Position numbers and translations under genes: made by a program. A DNA stretch of 64,000 bases, from contig NC_079878.1 in NCBI RefSeq assembly GCF_029227915.1, positions 8,556,001 through 8,620,000 on the forward strand, read 5' to 3'. The notes under the pieces were generated by a model that was given only the letters and a program-made list of their open reading frames with translations, did not search any database and was not told the origin of the DNA. Within the stretch, counting starts at the first letter, position 1; the number at the start of each line of letters is the position of its first letter. Source of the stretch: Hydractinia symbiolongicarpus (lineage: Eukaryota; Cnidaria; Hydrozoa; Anthoathecata; Hydractiniidae). Shown one piece after another: positions 1-10,273 of the stretch.

Positions 1-213
1 AATCTGGAAGTCACGGCTTAAAAACACTAGGATTTTCGTTTTTTCAACCGAAAGATGTGTGTTGTGAAATGGACTAAATGGCAACCACAGATCCTAAAGA
101 AAGTTGATTTACTGCATCAGAAACGTTTAGTTAACAAGTAAAAAGTTTATTATTGGATGTATAACATTATCATCTGCCTTTTTGCTAGATAAAACTAATA
201 TGAGCTGCCTAGA

Positions 214-883
214 GACAGAGCAAGAATAAGAAAACGAAAGTTCCAAGGCAACAAAAAATTATGCGAATCTGCTTCAGCGAAAAAGACCGACTTGTTATGT
301 GCTAGTGGAAACAAAATCAACATCCCTGAAACCTCTTGTGGCAATGACAATGACAACTATAATGTAATTTTTAACTTTGGAATTTTGAAGCAGCTGTTAG
401 AATTGTTTTTACAATGCCCTCGGTGCAAAAATAATGACGTATGTTTACTGAACAATCTTTCAAAGCGACATGGATTTTCTTATCAGCTGGTTATCAACCG
501 CAACGATTGTTTATTTGAAAAGTCCTTATACAATTCTGAAGTGTCATCTGTGAAAGCACTCACTGGAAGAGCTCCTTTATAATAAATCTTTAGACTGTAT
601 TGTCTTTTCGAGAAATTAAAAAAGGCTATCAATCCATTGGATTGTTTTCAGCGGTGATTTACTTGCCACCGGTTTTTCTAAACGGACTTACACCAACCTA
701 AATGACATTTTACACACCACTTACAAGAAAGTTGCTGACAAATCAACTGCCTCTGCTCCTGAATTTCTTAAAAAAAAAGGAGGCGATGTAAATGAAATTC
801 AAAATTATCAAGTTTCGGTTGATGGCACGTGGCAGAAAAGATTACAAAAACTCGGCAGAAGGGGGGGGGGGGGGAAGAAAGCA
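214..883 (+). pseudogene. Mutator-like transposase-domain fragment
   Basis: An open frame from about 218 to 582 reads R-K-R-K-F-Q-G-N, then S-A-S-A-K-K, then a CPRC zinc-knuckle-like pair and a GFSYQL/NR segment. After a frame change, 650-883 continues with a block ending in QVSVDGTWQKR. VS-DGTWQKR is the hallmark at the front of the Mutator-like catalytic domain found in many invertebrate transposon proteins (family knowledge). The frame is broken between 583 and 650, and the second block runs into a poly-G tract (about 861-874) and a stop, so the catalytic core that should follow is missing. It is a truncated, dead transposon gene. An intron between the two blocks cannot be excluded, because TTTTCAG precedes the second one, but no convincing donor was found. 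Confidence 0.7.
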
Positions 884-1037
884 TGAGGGGTGATTCTTTT
901 CTATTGTATTCCATTTAAACTATGTATATTTTATTGCGTAGCAAATAATAAAACACGTACATGCTTCTTTTAAATATATTTCTATAACTTTCCAAAATAT
1001 TATAAAATATTTATAACGATATTTAAATGTTACTTCG

Positions 1038-1307
1038 TTAATGTTTCATTTCTCCATCTTTAATTGTAGTTACAAATGTCAAAAGTTTTTCAAACTTATT
1101 TACCCATTTCTTAACAAATTCTTTTTTTGCTTTACCATCTTGTTGCATCATGGTTTCTATATTCTCCTCTCCAACTAACTCTACAACTAACTCGAGAACT
1201 TTTTCGGGATCCTCTAAAGATGTTTTCGTTTGCTTTATAGCTTTTGCTTCCATCGTACATATCAGTAACGCTGTTGCGAAAACTAGTAAAACATGTGAAT
1301 ACAACAT
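1038..1307 (-). CDS. Small secreted helical peptide, family copy 1 (intact)
   Basis: This is an 89-residue single-exon ORF. Residues 1-22 (MLYSHVLLVFATALLICTME) are a typical signal peptide. The rest has no cysteine and looks helical, with an acidic middle (LEDPEKVLELVVELVGEEN) followed by a basic amphipathic stretch around residues 64-82 (EFVKKWVNKFEKLLTFVTT). Three relatives lie in the first 12.4 kb: 3101-3421 intact and divergent, 4590-4861 and 12140-12395 broken. The upstream sequence matches that of the 4590 copy over about 150 bp, including a TATAAAAT box and the 5' leader, so the promoter was duplicated with the gene. I do not recognise the family. A secreted defence, signalling or venom-type peptide is possible, but nothing in the sequence proves it. 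Confidence 0.6.
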   Translation of the reverse strand: MLYSHVLLVFATALLICTMEAKAIKQTKTSLEDPEKVLELVVELVGEENIETMMQQDGKAKKEFVKKWVNKFEKLLTFVTTIKDGEMKH

Positions 1308-1400
1308 CTTTCTGGATTGTTATTTCTACCGTTCGTTTTCAATATTAAATTGTTTCGTTGGTGTGAAAGATACTGGTGTCCGACAAACGTTATACGGTGG

Positions 1401-1408
1401 ATTTTATA
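1401..1408 (-). promoter_or_regulatory. TATA box of peptide copy 1
   Basis: TATAAAAT on the minus strand, about 95 bp upstream of the ATG at 1307. It lies in a block (GTCTATAAAAT..CACCGTATAA) that is nearly identical to the block upstream of the broken copy at 4590, which supports a real core promoter. Confidence 0.6.
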
Positions 1409-1429
1409 GACATACCTCAGGAAGATGAC

Positions 1430-2110
1430 AGAACATTTTCCTGACCTAGTAACTATTTTCGTTTTCTGGAGTAGAAAGTTGTTGTCAGTAGTTAGTGTAA
1501 CAAATAGATGACGCTAATGACCTTTCTCTTCCCAGATTAAATTTACAAGAAATAACTCAACAGAAACCTCTTATAAGATCGCGCAGCCTAACAAAGGTTC
1601 ATACACTAGAAACATATCCCTTTCAAATGAGTAACATTTGTACATATTTAGAACATTAAATAAAAATGACCTAATGTTGAGTTTGCCACATCCTGTCTTT
1701 TTGTTCTCTTCTTATTTTCAAGTTTTTTGTGTTTTAGACGTTAAAAACCTTTAGGCAGTTAGGAACATAACTTTAGCTAATATTTGCTAAAACTAAAAAC
1801 TTCGTTATCGTTTTCAATGTTTCACTACTCTAATCAATCTTAGCTTATCAACCTCCAACAACGTATAGTTAAACTTCTAAGAAATAGACTATTGTTTTTC
1901 TGGTCGCATAAGGTAAAGTTTGTTTAAAACGAGTACAACATTTAATTTTTAAAATCTGTTATCGAGGATACTGCAAAGTTTAATAATTTTAATTTTAATT
2001 TCGCAGTTGAAACATAATTAAGATTCAGATTTTATTTAATTTGCATTGTGTCGGAATTAGTTAACACAGACAAGAAAAAGAAAAATTAAATGCATCTTTT
2101 TGTAGCAAAC
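1430..2110. other. Intergenic, no gene seen
   Basis: AT-rich sequence upstream of peptide copy 1. No ORF with recognisable protein character and no clear repeat was found, apart from the first roughly 120 bases, which are shared with the 4440-4590 region. Confidence 0.5.
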
Positions 2111-2113
2111 GTT

Positions 2114-2404
2114 TTATTTTATCATTATAACAAATAATTCTGTGAATTCAGCAAATACGTCGGTAAAATTTCGTTGTGGCTTGAAAACCTCGTCATCTTC
2201 ATCATCACTGTCATCATCGGATGCGCAAGGACCATATCCCAGGAATTGTCGCTCGTCATCTCTCATTTCCAAGAATGAGCCAATATCAGTTTCGATGTAT
2301 GGGAGCAAAACTCTTGCTGACTCCATACTGATTATTAAGCCATGCTGAAATTTTGTGCTATAATCCAAGTGTTTTCGACTAAGTTCTTGACGTCTATTCA
2401 ACAT
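2114..2404 (-). CDS. Hypothetical acidic 96-residue ORF
   Basis: An ORF starting MLNRRQELSRKHLDY, with an acidic run (DDDSDDEDDE) around residues 63-72 and an aromatic tail (FTDVFAEFTELF). The stop overlaps an AATAAA-type signal (ATGATAAAATAAAACG). The composition looks protein-like rather than random, but there is no recognisable domain. It could be the last exon of a transposon protein: TTTTTTAAG in the right orientation lies just upstream of the ATG. Low confidence. Confidence 0.3.
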   Translation of the reverse strand: MLNRRQELSRKHLDYSTKFQHGLIISMESARVLLPYIETDIGSFLEMRDDERQFLGYGPCASDDDSDDEDDEVFKPQRNFTDVFAEFTELFVIMIK

Positions 2405-3007
2405 TTTTTTTTTTCATTGGTCTTAAAAAATAGCTTTTTGGGTGCATTTTAATTTTAATGTCTTATTCGCGGCAATTTAATTTCCCGATTTGCGTTTAAA
2501 TCCAGTCTTTGCAACATTTTAACTCCGCGGTTTTTTGGATCCGACCCCAACTTTACGAAAATTTCTTGCCGCAAAGACTTCTTGCCTTAAAGTATGTCCT
2601 TTCTTGGTTAAAGTTAAGCATATCAGAAGAAGCTTTGTTTTCATAAAAAAGAAAAAAATATGAATAGTCGAATGATACTTTTCAAGAATCCATACAATAT
2701 ATAACGCCCAGTAATAGTATGCGGGTCCAAGTTAAACCAGGCACTTTTTGATTTCTTCATGCCATAAAACCTAATTCCCATCCCAATAAAAGTGGCGTCA
2801 TTGCTGGAATCTGATCTACGAAGAAACTACAATCATTTCCTCTTTAGGAATCAGAAGAAGACTTTTGACTTAATTAAAGGCCCTCTTGATCTTCATTATT
2901 TTGATAAAAAAAGGCAAAGAAAGGGATTATTGTCATTTTCTCTATTCCGTTTTCCACGATACAAAGAAAATCCATTCATTATTGTTTTTACGTTTTCAAG
3001 AAGTCTC

Positions 3008-3015
3008 TATAAAAA
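3008..3015 (+). promoter_or_regulatory. TATA box of peptide copy 2
   Basis: TATAAAAA, about 90 bp upstream of the ATG at 3101. The spacing is similar to that in copies 1 and 3, although the surrounding sequence has diverged. Confidence 0.5.
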
Positions 3016-3100
3016 CTGTTTTACAAATTTCAGTGAAGAAAATCAATTCCACACAAGGCTTCAATATTCGGACATAACGCCAAAGTATCAAGTTAGAAAG

Positions 3101-3421
3101 ATGTTGTATTCACATGTCTTTTGTGTTTTCGCAACAGCGTTACTTATATGCACGATGAAAGCAAAAGTTACAAACCAAAGGAATGGAACATTAACAATGC
3201 TAACAGATCCTGAAGAAATTCTTGAATCACATTTTAGAAAAATACAGGAGCAACGAATGGAATCAAGGAGAAATCGATACGAGAAAGCAAGAAATGAATT
3301 TGCCAAGATGTTGTTAAAAAAGATTCTAAAGCTTTTAAGAACAAACATTTCAAAAAAAGAAAAATTACATCTTCAACTCGTTTTGAGCAAAATTTACCCT
3401 GTACGACAACAAAGACAGTAG
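3101..3421 (+). CDS. Small secreted peptide, family copy 2 (divergent, basic)
   Basis: A 106-residue ORF. The frame stays open upstream to about 2792, but the start chosen is the ATG at 3101 because MLYSHVFCVFATALLICTMK aligns with the start of copy 1 and a TATA box lies about 90 bp upstream. The signal peptide is nearly identical to that of copy 1, whereas the mature part is very different: strongly basic, rich in Lys/Arg/Glu (KIQEQRMESRRNRYEKARNE, then a Leu/Lys-rich helix ending PVRQQRQ), with no cysteine. A conserved signal with a divergent mature region is typical of fast-evolving secreted peptides. Function unknown. Confidence 0.55.
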   Translation: MLYSHVFCVFATALLICTMKAKVTNQRNGTLTMLTDPEEILESHFRKIQEQRMESRRNRYEKARNEFAKMLLKKILKLLRTNISKKEKLHLQLVLSKIYPVRQQRQ

Positions 3422-3529
3422 TCTAATTTTTTAATATTAAATTATTTATTGTTTGAGGCTTGTAAAAATGCGTAGCAAGATAAGCCTCGCTTCTTCTTTT
3501 TTATTATTGAAATTATTTACCCAGGATAG

Positions 3530-3750
3530 CCTCTTCAGTTCCTAGGGGTACTGCTATCCATACGAGTCTTGCGAAGGTGGTCCTAGCGCATTTAAAGCTC
3601 CTATTTGAGCTACGAAAGTCGTGCGAGCAAATCAATCGCTCAACCGCCTAAGATATCAATCCTATTCTCATTCTGAGCGCTAAGCAGAAAGGATAGATTC
3701 ACACTTTTATATTCTATGGCATGACCCGGCCATGGTTTGAACTCAGAGAG
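3530..3750 (-). repeat. tRNA-derived SINE, family A (5' truncated)
   Basis: On the minus strand this reads GTTCAAACC (a pol III B box, 3734-3742), then GGCCGGGTCATGCC and a body matching the SINE at 8551-8800 (TATAAAAGTGTGAA, then GTAGCT..GAGCTTT..AATGC). The A-box head is missing because the copy abuts another SINE. Confidence 0.7.
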
Positions 3751-3764
3751 AGATGTGCATATTT

Positions 3765-4060
3765 TACATGGCTGGCCTCACAATTATCGAGGGATATACC
3801 CTGTCTATTATTTCTAGGAGGGGCCACGGCTTTGACGGGAAATCCTGGAGTATTTATTGCTCTCTTTCAGCTACGCAAACTCAATTAGGGTCAGCGTTCT
3901 GCCAGACAACTACCTGCAACATTCAACGGCCCACACAGTGCACCATCTTCCCAATTTCCCTCACGTGGCTTGGGTTAATCCGGGGCTATGGTAATATACA
4001 ATTGCCCATATTGAATCGCAGCTAAGGGGCGCCAAGACCTCCCGCTGTGAAGTTAGGGCT
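3765..4060 (-). repeat. tRNA-derived SINE, family B (degraded head)
   Basis: The reverse complement aligns over about 270 bp with the SINE at 21588-21905 (ATTCAATATGGGC, CCATAGCCCC, GTGAGGGAAAT, GGGAAGATGG, ATAGACAGGGTAT, GTGAGGC). The pol III head is eroded. It is joined directly to the family A SINE at 3530-3750 in the same orientation, giving a composite element. Confidence 0.75.
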
Positions 4061-4488
4061 GACGGCCCAAAATTCATTACGCTTACATTGAAAACAATAT
4101 ATAAGGTCAATAGAAATACGGCAAAAAAATCTTCCGTTTTTAATTTTAGCAATTATTTAGCAACGTTATGTCTCTTAAGTTTTCAAGCGTCTTTAACATC
4201 TAAAACACAAAACACTGAAAAATAAGAAGAGAAAAAAAAGAGAGGATGTGACAAACTCGACAGCAGGTCATTTGTACTTACACGTTGACGTTCTAGAGCA
4301 CTTGTTAGTCTGCGTGAGCTAATAAAAACATTCTGTTGAGTTATTTCTTGTACATTTAATATAGGAAGAGAAAGGTCATTAGTGTCATCTATTTGTCAAA
4401 CTAACTACCTGACAGCAAATTTTTACGGAAGAATACAAAAATTGATATAATGTCAGGAAAATGTTTTGTCATTTTTGTGAAATATGTC

Positions 4489-4496
4489 TATAAAAT
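4489..4496 (+). promoter_or_regulatory. TATA box of broken peptide copy 3
   Basis: TATAAAAT about 100 bp upstream of the ATG at 4590, inside a roughly 150-bp block shared with the promoter of copy 1. The promoter has outlived the reading frame. Confidence 0.55.
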
Positions 4497-4589
4497 GCAC
4501 CGTATAATGTTTGTAGGAGAGCAGTAACTTTTACACCAACGAAACAATTTAATATTGGAAACAAAAGATAGAAGTAACAATTCAAAAAT

Positions 4590-4861
4590 ATGTTGTATTG
4601 GTTTTTGCAACAGCGTTACTTATATGTACGATGGAAACCAAAGCTATAATGCCAACGAAAGCCACTTTAGAGAATTCAGAAAAGATACTGGAGTTAGTTG
4701 TATAGTTAATTGGAGAGGAGAATATAGAAACCATGATGCAACAAGATGGTAAAGCAAAAAAAGAATTTGTTAAGAAATGGGTAAATAAGTTTGAAAAACT
4801 TTTGACATTTGTAACCACAATTGAAGCTAGTAAAATGAAAAATCAACGAAGCAACCATTAA
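4590..4861 (+). pseudogene. Small secreted peptide, family copy 3 (broken)
   Basis: Closest relative of copy 1. Compared with that copy, a short deletion after the third codon (ATGTTGTATTGG) shifts the frame within the signal peptide. A GAG-to-TAG change breaks the acidic middle (ELVV-stop-LIGEENIETMMQ). The C-terminal half (DGKAKKEFVKKWVNKFEKLL) is still nearly identical to copy 1. Promoter and leader are also conserved, so the inactivation looks recent. Confidence 0.7.
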
Positions 4862-4882
4862 ATATCTTTATAAATGTTTTAT

Positions 4883-4954
4883 CACCCTCGTCCCAAGTGT
4901 TTTGTGTCTTTTTGATATGAGGGAAGACAACGAAAAATACCCTGGTACCGTTGA
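4883..4954 (+). mobile_element. Short MITE-like element (ACCCTCGTCCC family), copy 1
   Basis: A roughly 72-bp element starting CACCCTCGTCCCAAG and ending ATACCCTGGTACCGTTGA. A second copy lies in opposite orientation at 8353-8425. Here it sits just 3' of peptide copy 3. Confidence 0.5.
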
Positions 4955-5915
4955 GTGATTTTTAGCCAATGTATGGCCACATTATGCGAACGCGTCGTAC
5001 GTAAATTTATGCGACTAAAAATGGTGGAACTTTAGCTGACAGAATTTTATGTTTCATCAACGGAGAATTATTGTCTCACGACTGAAATATACAAGAAAAA
5101 TTATCCTGTCTATCGTCTCATCGCGTCTTTCAAGTTTAAAAAAGGAGATGTGCTGTTTTATTAGTAGGTTACATAATACTTTAACATACTTACGTAAAAC
5201 AACAGAACCATTAAGAGATATTTTTGAAAATTATTTTTTGCAAGCATTAATTTTTAAAAATACTTTCAAATTTTTACGAGAACTAATTTTTTTGCGAAGA
5301 AGAAAAGTTCTACTCTTGTTTAAAATACCTCCTTAATCTGAATGTAAGTATGAGTATAAGTAATCAGGAGCGGATTTAAGATGTTTATTATAACGTTGAA
5401 ACATAAGATGAAAGTTCATTCTTAAGAAAAGATCTCAATCTTCCTATAAAATATGCAACATCCGTAACCGTTTCGTATGTTTCACCGACAATCTGTGTTC
5501 ACTTCATTAATGTCTACGTGTATACCGTTGTGAATGCTCAATATCACAAGACCATTGAATCAATCCTAACAGTGCAAAGAAAATAAATTAGACGTAGTAA
5601 ACAATATCCCATTTCAGCACCAAAATTGAATGATATTTTCAAGCGACTACAAAAATTGTACAAAAGCGAAAAATTAAAAACCTGGGTCACTGAAATTCTC
5701 AAATATGTCTTCACTCTACGCAAATAAAATTATATATTTTTTTATACAAATTCAAAAGAAATATAACTTTCATTGTATCTAGATCTTAACAACAAATTCA
5801 ACAGTACATACATTGTGAACAAACACCTATAGCTCACATCACCACCAAACCCAATTATAAATGAACATATATAAGTTGAATACACAACACTGCATGTCTA
5901 AATACATAAATACAG
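4955..5915. other. Intergenic, no gene seen
   Basis: AT-rich; only low-complexity open frames. Nothing recognisable. Confidence 0.4.
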
Positions 5916-5916
5916 G

Positions 5917-6619
5917 TCATTTAATGGCTGAATTCTTAGAAATCACATGCTCTCTGGCTGCATAGTATATTATGTATAAGAATCGAATTCTTAGAGTTAT
6001 ATTTCCATTGTAAACACTAACATTTGTGGTATTTGATGTGATAGGATACACAGGTTTCAGTTTTCGTTTCACTACGGATGATAATGTCAACATAGTCATC
6101 ATGAACCCCCAAGGACGGTGTTCAATGTTTAAGATAACTTCTTTTTTGACACAATCAACCATGGTGGTAGCATCACTGGGAAGATCTTTACTGGCTGCTC
6201 TTAGTAAATGACATATGTTTTCATTTCCAGTGAGAAGTATCGATCATGAATTGTAAAGGCAATTGCCATTTGCAGTGGACTTCAAGGGGATTATGCCACC
6301 ACCAGAACTTTCTTCTTCCAGCAGATGATGAGGGATGTAGGATACGGAAACACAATCAACGTGGATGTAAACAGATTTATCAGGAGGGGAGTGAAGCATA
6401 ACAAAGTTTATAACATAATAGTTACAAGTGACAAGTACCTCGATTTATCCAGTGAAAACTTTCCACTCTTTTCAACAGCTGATCAAACTTTGCAAGCATC
6501 TTTTTGTGGGCAGAGATTAGATTTTCCCTTCTACTGTCGTCAATAATTATTGGTATGGAATTATCATTGGGTGAAGGAAAATGTCTTTTCACTTCAACGA
6601 GAAAATCCATCCTAAACCT
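5917..6619 (-). pseudogene. OTU-like cysteine-protease domain remnant, transposon-associated
   Basis: On the minus strand, 6313-5917 reads GGGIIPLKSTANGNCLYNS, one in-frame TGA, then SILLTGNENICHLLRAAS and PWGFMMTMLTLSSVVKRKLK to a stop. The NGNCLYNS..LLTGNE..LR layout is that of OTU-type cysteine proteases and vertnin-like transposon proteins: Cys nucleophile present, the usual DGNC Asp replaced by Asn. Upstream, 6617-6440 is a likely exon (acceptor TTTCAG-GTTTAG, donor GAG-GTACTT) encoding MDFLVEVKRHFPSPNDNSIP, which resembles a transposase core segment. The internal stop makes it non-functional as read. The call rests on motif order only. Confidence 0.5.
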
Positions 6620-6629
6620 GAAAAAAAAC

Positions 6630-8350
6630 AGAGAGCAGAATTTAAAAATGAAATACTTCCAAACCAGAAAACGAAAGTCGAATATGTATGACATTAAAAC
6701 CAAAAGCAATTATGAAATTAAATTAGGATTACTGAAATGTAATGAGATATTAACATCCGACAAAACACTTCACTTCCTACAGCTGTCAAACTCAAGTAGG
6801 GAAGAGAGAGCGCACAAACAAAGCTAAATACTTACTTTTCATCTCGGCTGCTTTATCCGCAACATCGTCGGCCGTACATTTCAAATTTTGGCACCAGACG
6901 AAAATTTCTTCAGCAAGACCTTAGCATTTAAATCCAAAATTGGGCACCAGACGACCAGTGCCAGGGACACCACCGAGAGCCGGCTGGTTCCAAAAAACAT
7001 TTTGCCGGCAAGCCAGCGAGGTGTTTCCTTTCATTGGCTTATGAATTATGGCGCACGAAAAGGAAGCGTTAGGGTAAAAATAGAAGAAACGTTCCGCAAG
7101 TACAAGAAATGTATAAAAGAAACGTGTCCAATTCAAATCGTTGCAGCTTGGCGCATAGCTTGTTTTTATGTTAGTTTGATAAATGTGAGCAAAAAATATT
7201 TCCACTATTATCATGGTTCCTGATATACTGAACTTGGTAGTTTTTGGTTTTTGACAGTATATCAATTTTTACATGTACAAAAAACATTATGAGCAATTCT
7301 CATGATTGAAATTGTCAGATAGGGTCTAAATAAACATACGTTCCACGCTTGATTGATCAGTGTTCTCGCTCTTTTTTTTCACAACAGAATTTGAGAAGAT
7401 TTGAGGACTGTTTTGAGGAGATTTTTTCATTTTTTAGGAGCTTTTATTAACAAAATTGAGGAGATTTGAGGCGAAAAACTTGCACTTGTAAAAAGGAAAG
7501 ACCGAAAAGACTGGCAACAAGTCGTGGTGATTCAAAGTAAAAACAGTATAAAAACTAGCATATATAAAAAATAACCAAATGCCAAATTTTTTTTGAGGAG
7601 AGTTGAAAAAAAACCTAAAATTTTAAAAATATAAGGACATTTGAGGAGAATTTAGGATATTTTGGAAATCAGCGTTTTTTTTAAACAGCGAGTTTACCTG
7701 CATCTGCATGAATACGGTTAAGGTATTATTGAAATTCATGGATTTCTCAGAATCTCTAGTATTCCCCTAAATAAATTCATTAATTTAAGTTACATTTGAA
7801 AAATATTAGGGTCCCCAGAAATATAAAAATTTGTAGGATTTATTCTTGTGCATCTGATTTCAAAGAAATATGTTGCTATTGCATTGCATGGAGAAAAGAA
7901 TTCTTTAATCCTATCGTGATTTGCAAACGTTAAAATTGATGTTTCCAAGGTAAAAAACATAAAAATAGCTGTTATCGGCACGTCTGCAGTAGGTTTTTTA
8001 ATCACAAACTACGTGCTTAAGAATAATAACAACCTTGTTTTAGCTAGCTTAGCTAGCTACAAACACTTTCTAAAAGACAGGACTGTAATTTTATTATTTT
8101 AGCAGTTTACTATTCTTTCTTAATGTACAACGCAGCACTAGAACTGAGTCAGTTATGTTTTAATAAATCTAACAAAGTAACACAAAAACGCTTTTTTTAT
8201 AAATTTTGCTGGCTTAATAAAATTTTGTTTACAAAACTGATTGATCACGTCTTCATGCTGGATTATTATAAAGCTGAAGAAGAGCTGACTAAGGAACAAA
8301 CATCGTCATAATTATTTGAAAATGTGAAAGCCAATCATATTTCGAAATCT
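6630..8350. other. Gene-free stretch
   Basis: No supportable gene. Several short runs share the words GAGGAGATTTGAGG and TTGAGGAGA (7380-7660), suggesting a decayed local repeat. The opposing open frames around 6890-7265 are antisense to each other and show no domain. Confidence 0.4.
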
Positions 8351-8352
8351 GG

Positions 8353-8425
8353 TCAACGATACCAGGGTATTTTTCGACCTCATCTTTCATATCAATTAAT
8401 CAAAAAAACCCTGGGGACGAGGGTT
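8353..8425 (-). mobile_element. Short MITE-like element (ACCCTCGTCCC family), copy 2
   Basis: Reverse complement reads ACCCTCGTCCCCAGGG to ATACCCTGGTATCGTTGA, matching 4883-4954. It lies immediately before sequence homologous to the 3' flank of peptide copy 1. Confidence 0.55.
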
Positions 8426-8429
8426 ATAT

Positions 8430-9472
8430 TGTGTAATATCTCCATTTGGAAAGTTATAGAAGTATATTAAAAGAAATTATGTACGTGTTTCAATAATTGC
8501 TGCGACGCCGGAATGAATGGCGCAACATACATTTTTTGTTTTAATAATCAGAACAAACCGACTGGTAGCCTAGTGGTAGATAGTTTGCTTGTAGTGCGGG
8601 AGGTCTTGCGTTCAAACCCAGGCCGGGTCATGCCAGAGAGTATAAAAGTGTGAAACTATTCGTTTTGCTTAGAGTTCAGCATGAGATTAGGATAAATATT
8701 TTAGGCAGCTGTCTAAATGACGATTCCTGTGCTTGTGCAACTTTCGTAGCTTGAATGGGAGTTTTCAATGCACCAGGACCCCCTTCTCCGGACTCTTTTA
8801 AGTTTCGTTAGCATATTTCTCTGAACATGACACACACGAAACATATTTTTTTCACCAAGAAGAATCTTTTCGAAAGTCTAACCCGATTAACACGATTTTC
8901 CAGTTGCTTTAAAGTTAACCCGAAAATCAGGAACAATCAGATTTTTGGCATTTTTTAATCTGAATTGATGTTTTCAATACCTTTTATTTGGCTATCATAA
9001 ACTTAAACAACTAAAGTCAGTCAATTTTATGCAGATAGCAGTCTTAAGACAAATTTCAAGCTTCTAATGACGTCACAGAAAACGTGCTGACATGAGAAAA
9101 AAATTTTCTGCTATTTTGTTCTTTTGCAACGTATTTTTGCAACGTATTTTAGGTTAACCAAGTTAAACAACGGAATGCTAATAACTTCAAATAAGTTTTT
9201 GCTGAAGCAGATGCAATGAATGTTCCAGTTTTTTAATTTAAGTAATTTCTATTTTCACCTTTTTTCATGTCTCAATTAGCGCGATTATTTCAAGAAACCC
9301 TTGGCTAACGAAACCAGGCATAATTAAACTTCAAGTCACACACATTATTCATCCCTTTTTTCCCAACGCAAAGGTTTACTGTGTGCAGTTTAGCCTATGA
9401 AAGTTAAACCATAGCTACAAACTAACAGCAGTTTTGACTAAACTGTGCAGAATAAACATATACTATCGTTAC
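8430..9472 (+). repeat. Segmental duplicate (partner at 12420-13315)
   Basis: About 1 kb aligning collinearly with 12420-13315. It starts in peptide 3'-flank-like sequence (ATTATGTACGTG), runs through a family A SINE and continues past it (GAAAGTCTAACCCGA, GTTAACCCGAAA, AATGAATGTTCCAGTTTTTTA, GTCACACA). The second copy carries the broken peptide gene just upstream, so this looks like a duplicated peptide-gene unit whose first copy lost its gene. Confidence 0.7.
8551..8800 (+). repeat. tRNA-derived SINE, family A (full head)
   Basis: A box TAGCCTAGTGG at 8566-8576 and B box GTTCAAACC at 8610-8618, 44 bases apart as in pol III tRNA promoters. This is followed by the family body (GCCGGGTCATGCC, TATAAAAGTGTGAAAC, GTAGCTTGAATGGGAG, CACCAGGACCCCC). 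It does not fold as a full tRNA. Confidence 0.75.
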
Positions 9473-9474
9473 AA

Positions 9475-10270
9475 TAATGAAATAATATAGGATAAAATAG
9501 TGCCTGTTGATGTTATGAGAGTACTAATTACCAATTATAAAAATAAAACACGTTATTTCTTGCCTAATAGGCATTTAATAAGTTGGATGTAGTGATGGAC
9601 TGTCTATGTCCGTGCTTAGCATTCACTGATCTTTTTTGGCATTCTGGCGCGTATACTTTATTTGATTTGATTTACAACTAACCTTTATATTAGAACACAA
9701 AAATGACTAAGTAAACATTATAGAACGATTTTTGGAATAAATACGAAAAAATACAAAGAAAATAATAAGAATGAATAAAGTACTAATATATATTGCGTCG
9801 TAAAAAATACTGACTAAAGAAGTACATGCTATATTCTTCATTCAAATTTGCAAAAACATATATAAATATATAAATACAACAGTCTTCTATTATATAATTT
9901 ATTACTTTCTTTAAATAGAAAAATTGGTATCAATAGGCTTCATTAGTGTGAGCAGAAGTTGTAAGCAGATCGAAGAACATCATTTTTAAGGCATACCCAA
10001 TGCGTTCAGCATTTCAATAAAGCTGAACAACATTGTTCCATTATCTCGTAAGTAGGAATGAAATGACATTATACGTGCATGCAGCACATTTATTATCCAA
10101 CAAAGTTATTTTGACAAAAATCAATGCCAATCATACAATTTTGTTTAGTAAATAAGCTCATGACAACCAACTCTATAACAAATGCCTAGTTAAACAATTT
10201 TTACACCCTAAATCTAATAATAAATTCTCGTAATCTCCTACACATAACAGCTATCTATACTTATCAAATT
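9475..10270. other. Intergenic, no gene seen
   Basis: Very AT-rich with no supportable coding sequence. It lies 3' of the three-exon gene on the minus strand. Confidence 0.4.
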
Positions 10271-10273
10271 ACT

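Noticed and set aside
1150-1428. 92-codon plus-strand ORF
   Set aside because: Antisense shadow of peptide copy 1; the minus strand has the signal peptide, TATA box and paralogues.
2792-3100. 103-codon upstream extension of peptide copy 2
   Set aside because: The open frame runs through the TATA box and leader; the conserved MLYSH start at 3101 is the real one.
3753-4152. Plus and minus ORFs of 63-90 codons
   Set aside because: They lie within the family B SINE and its flank; no protein features.
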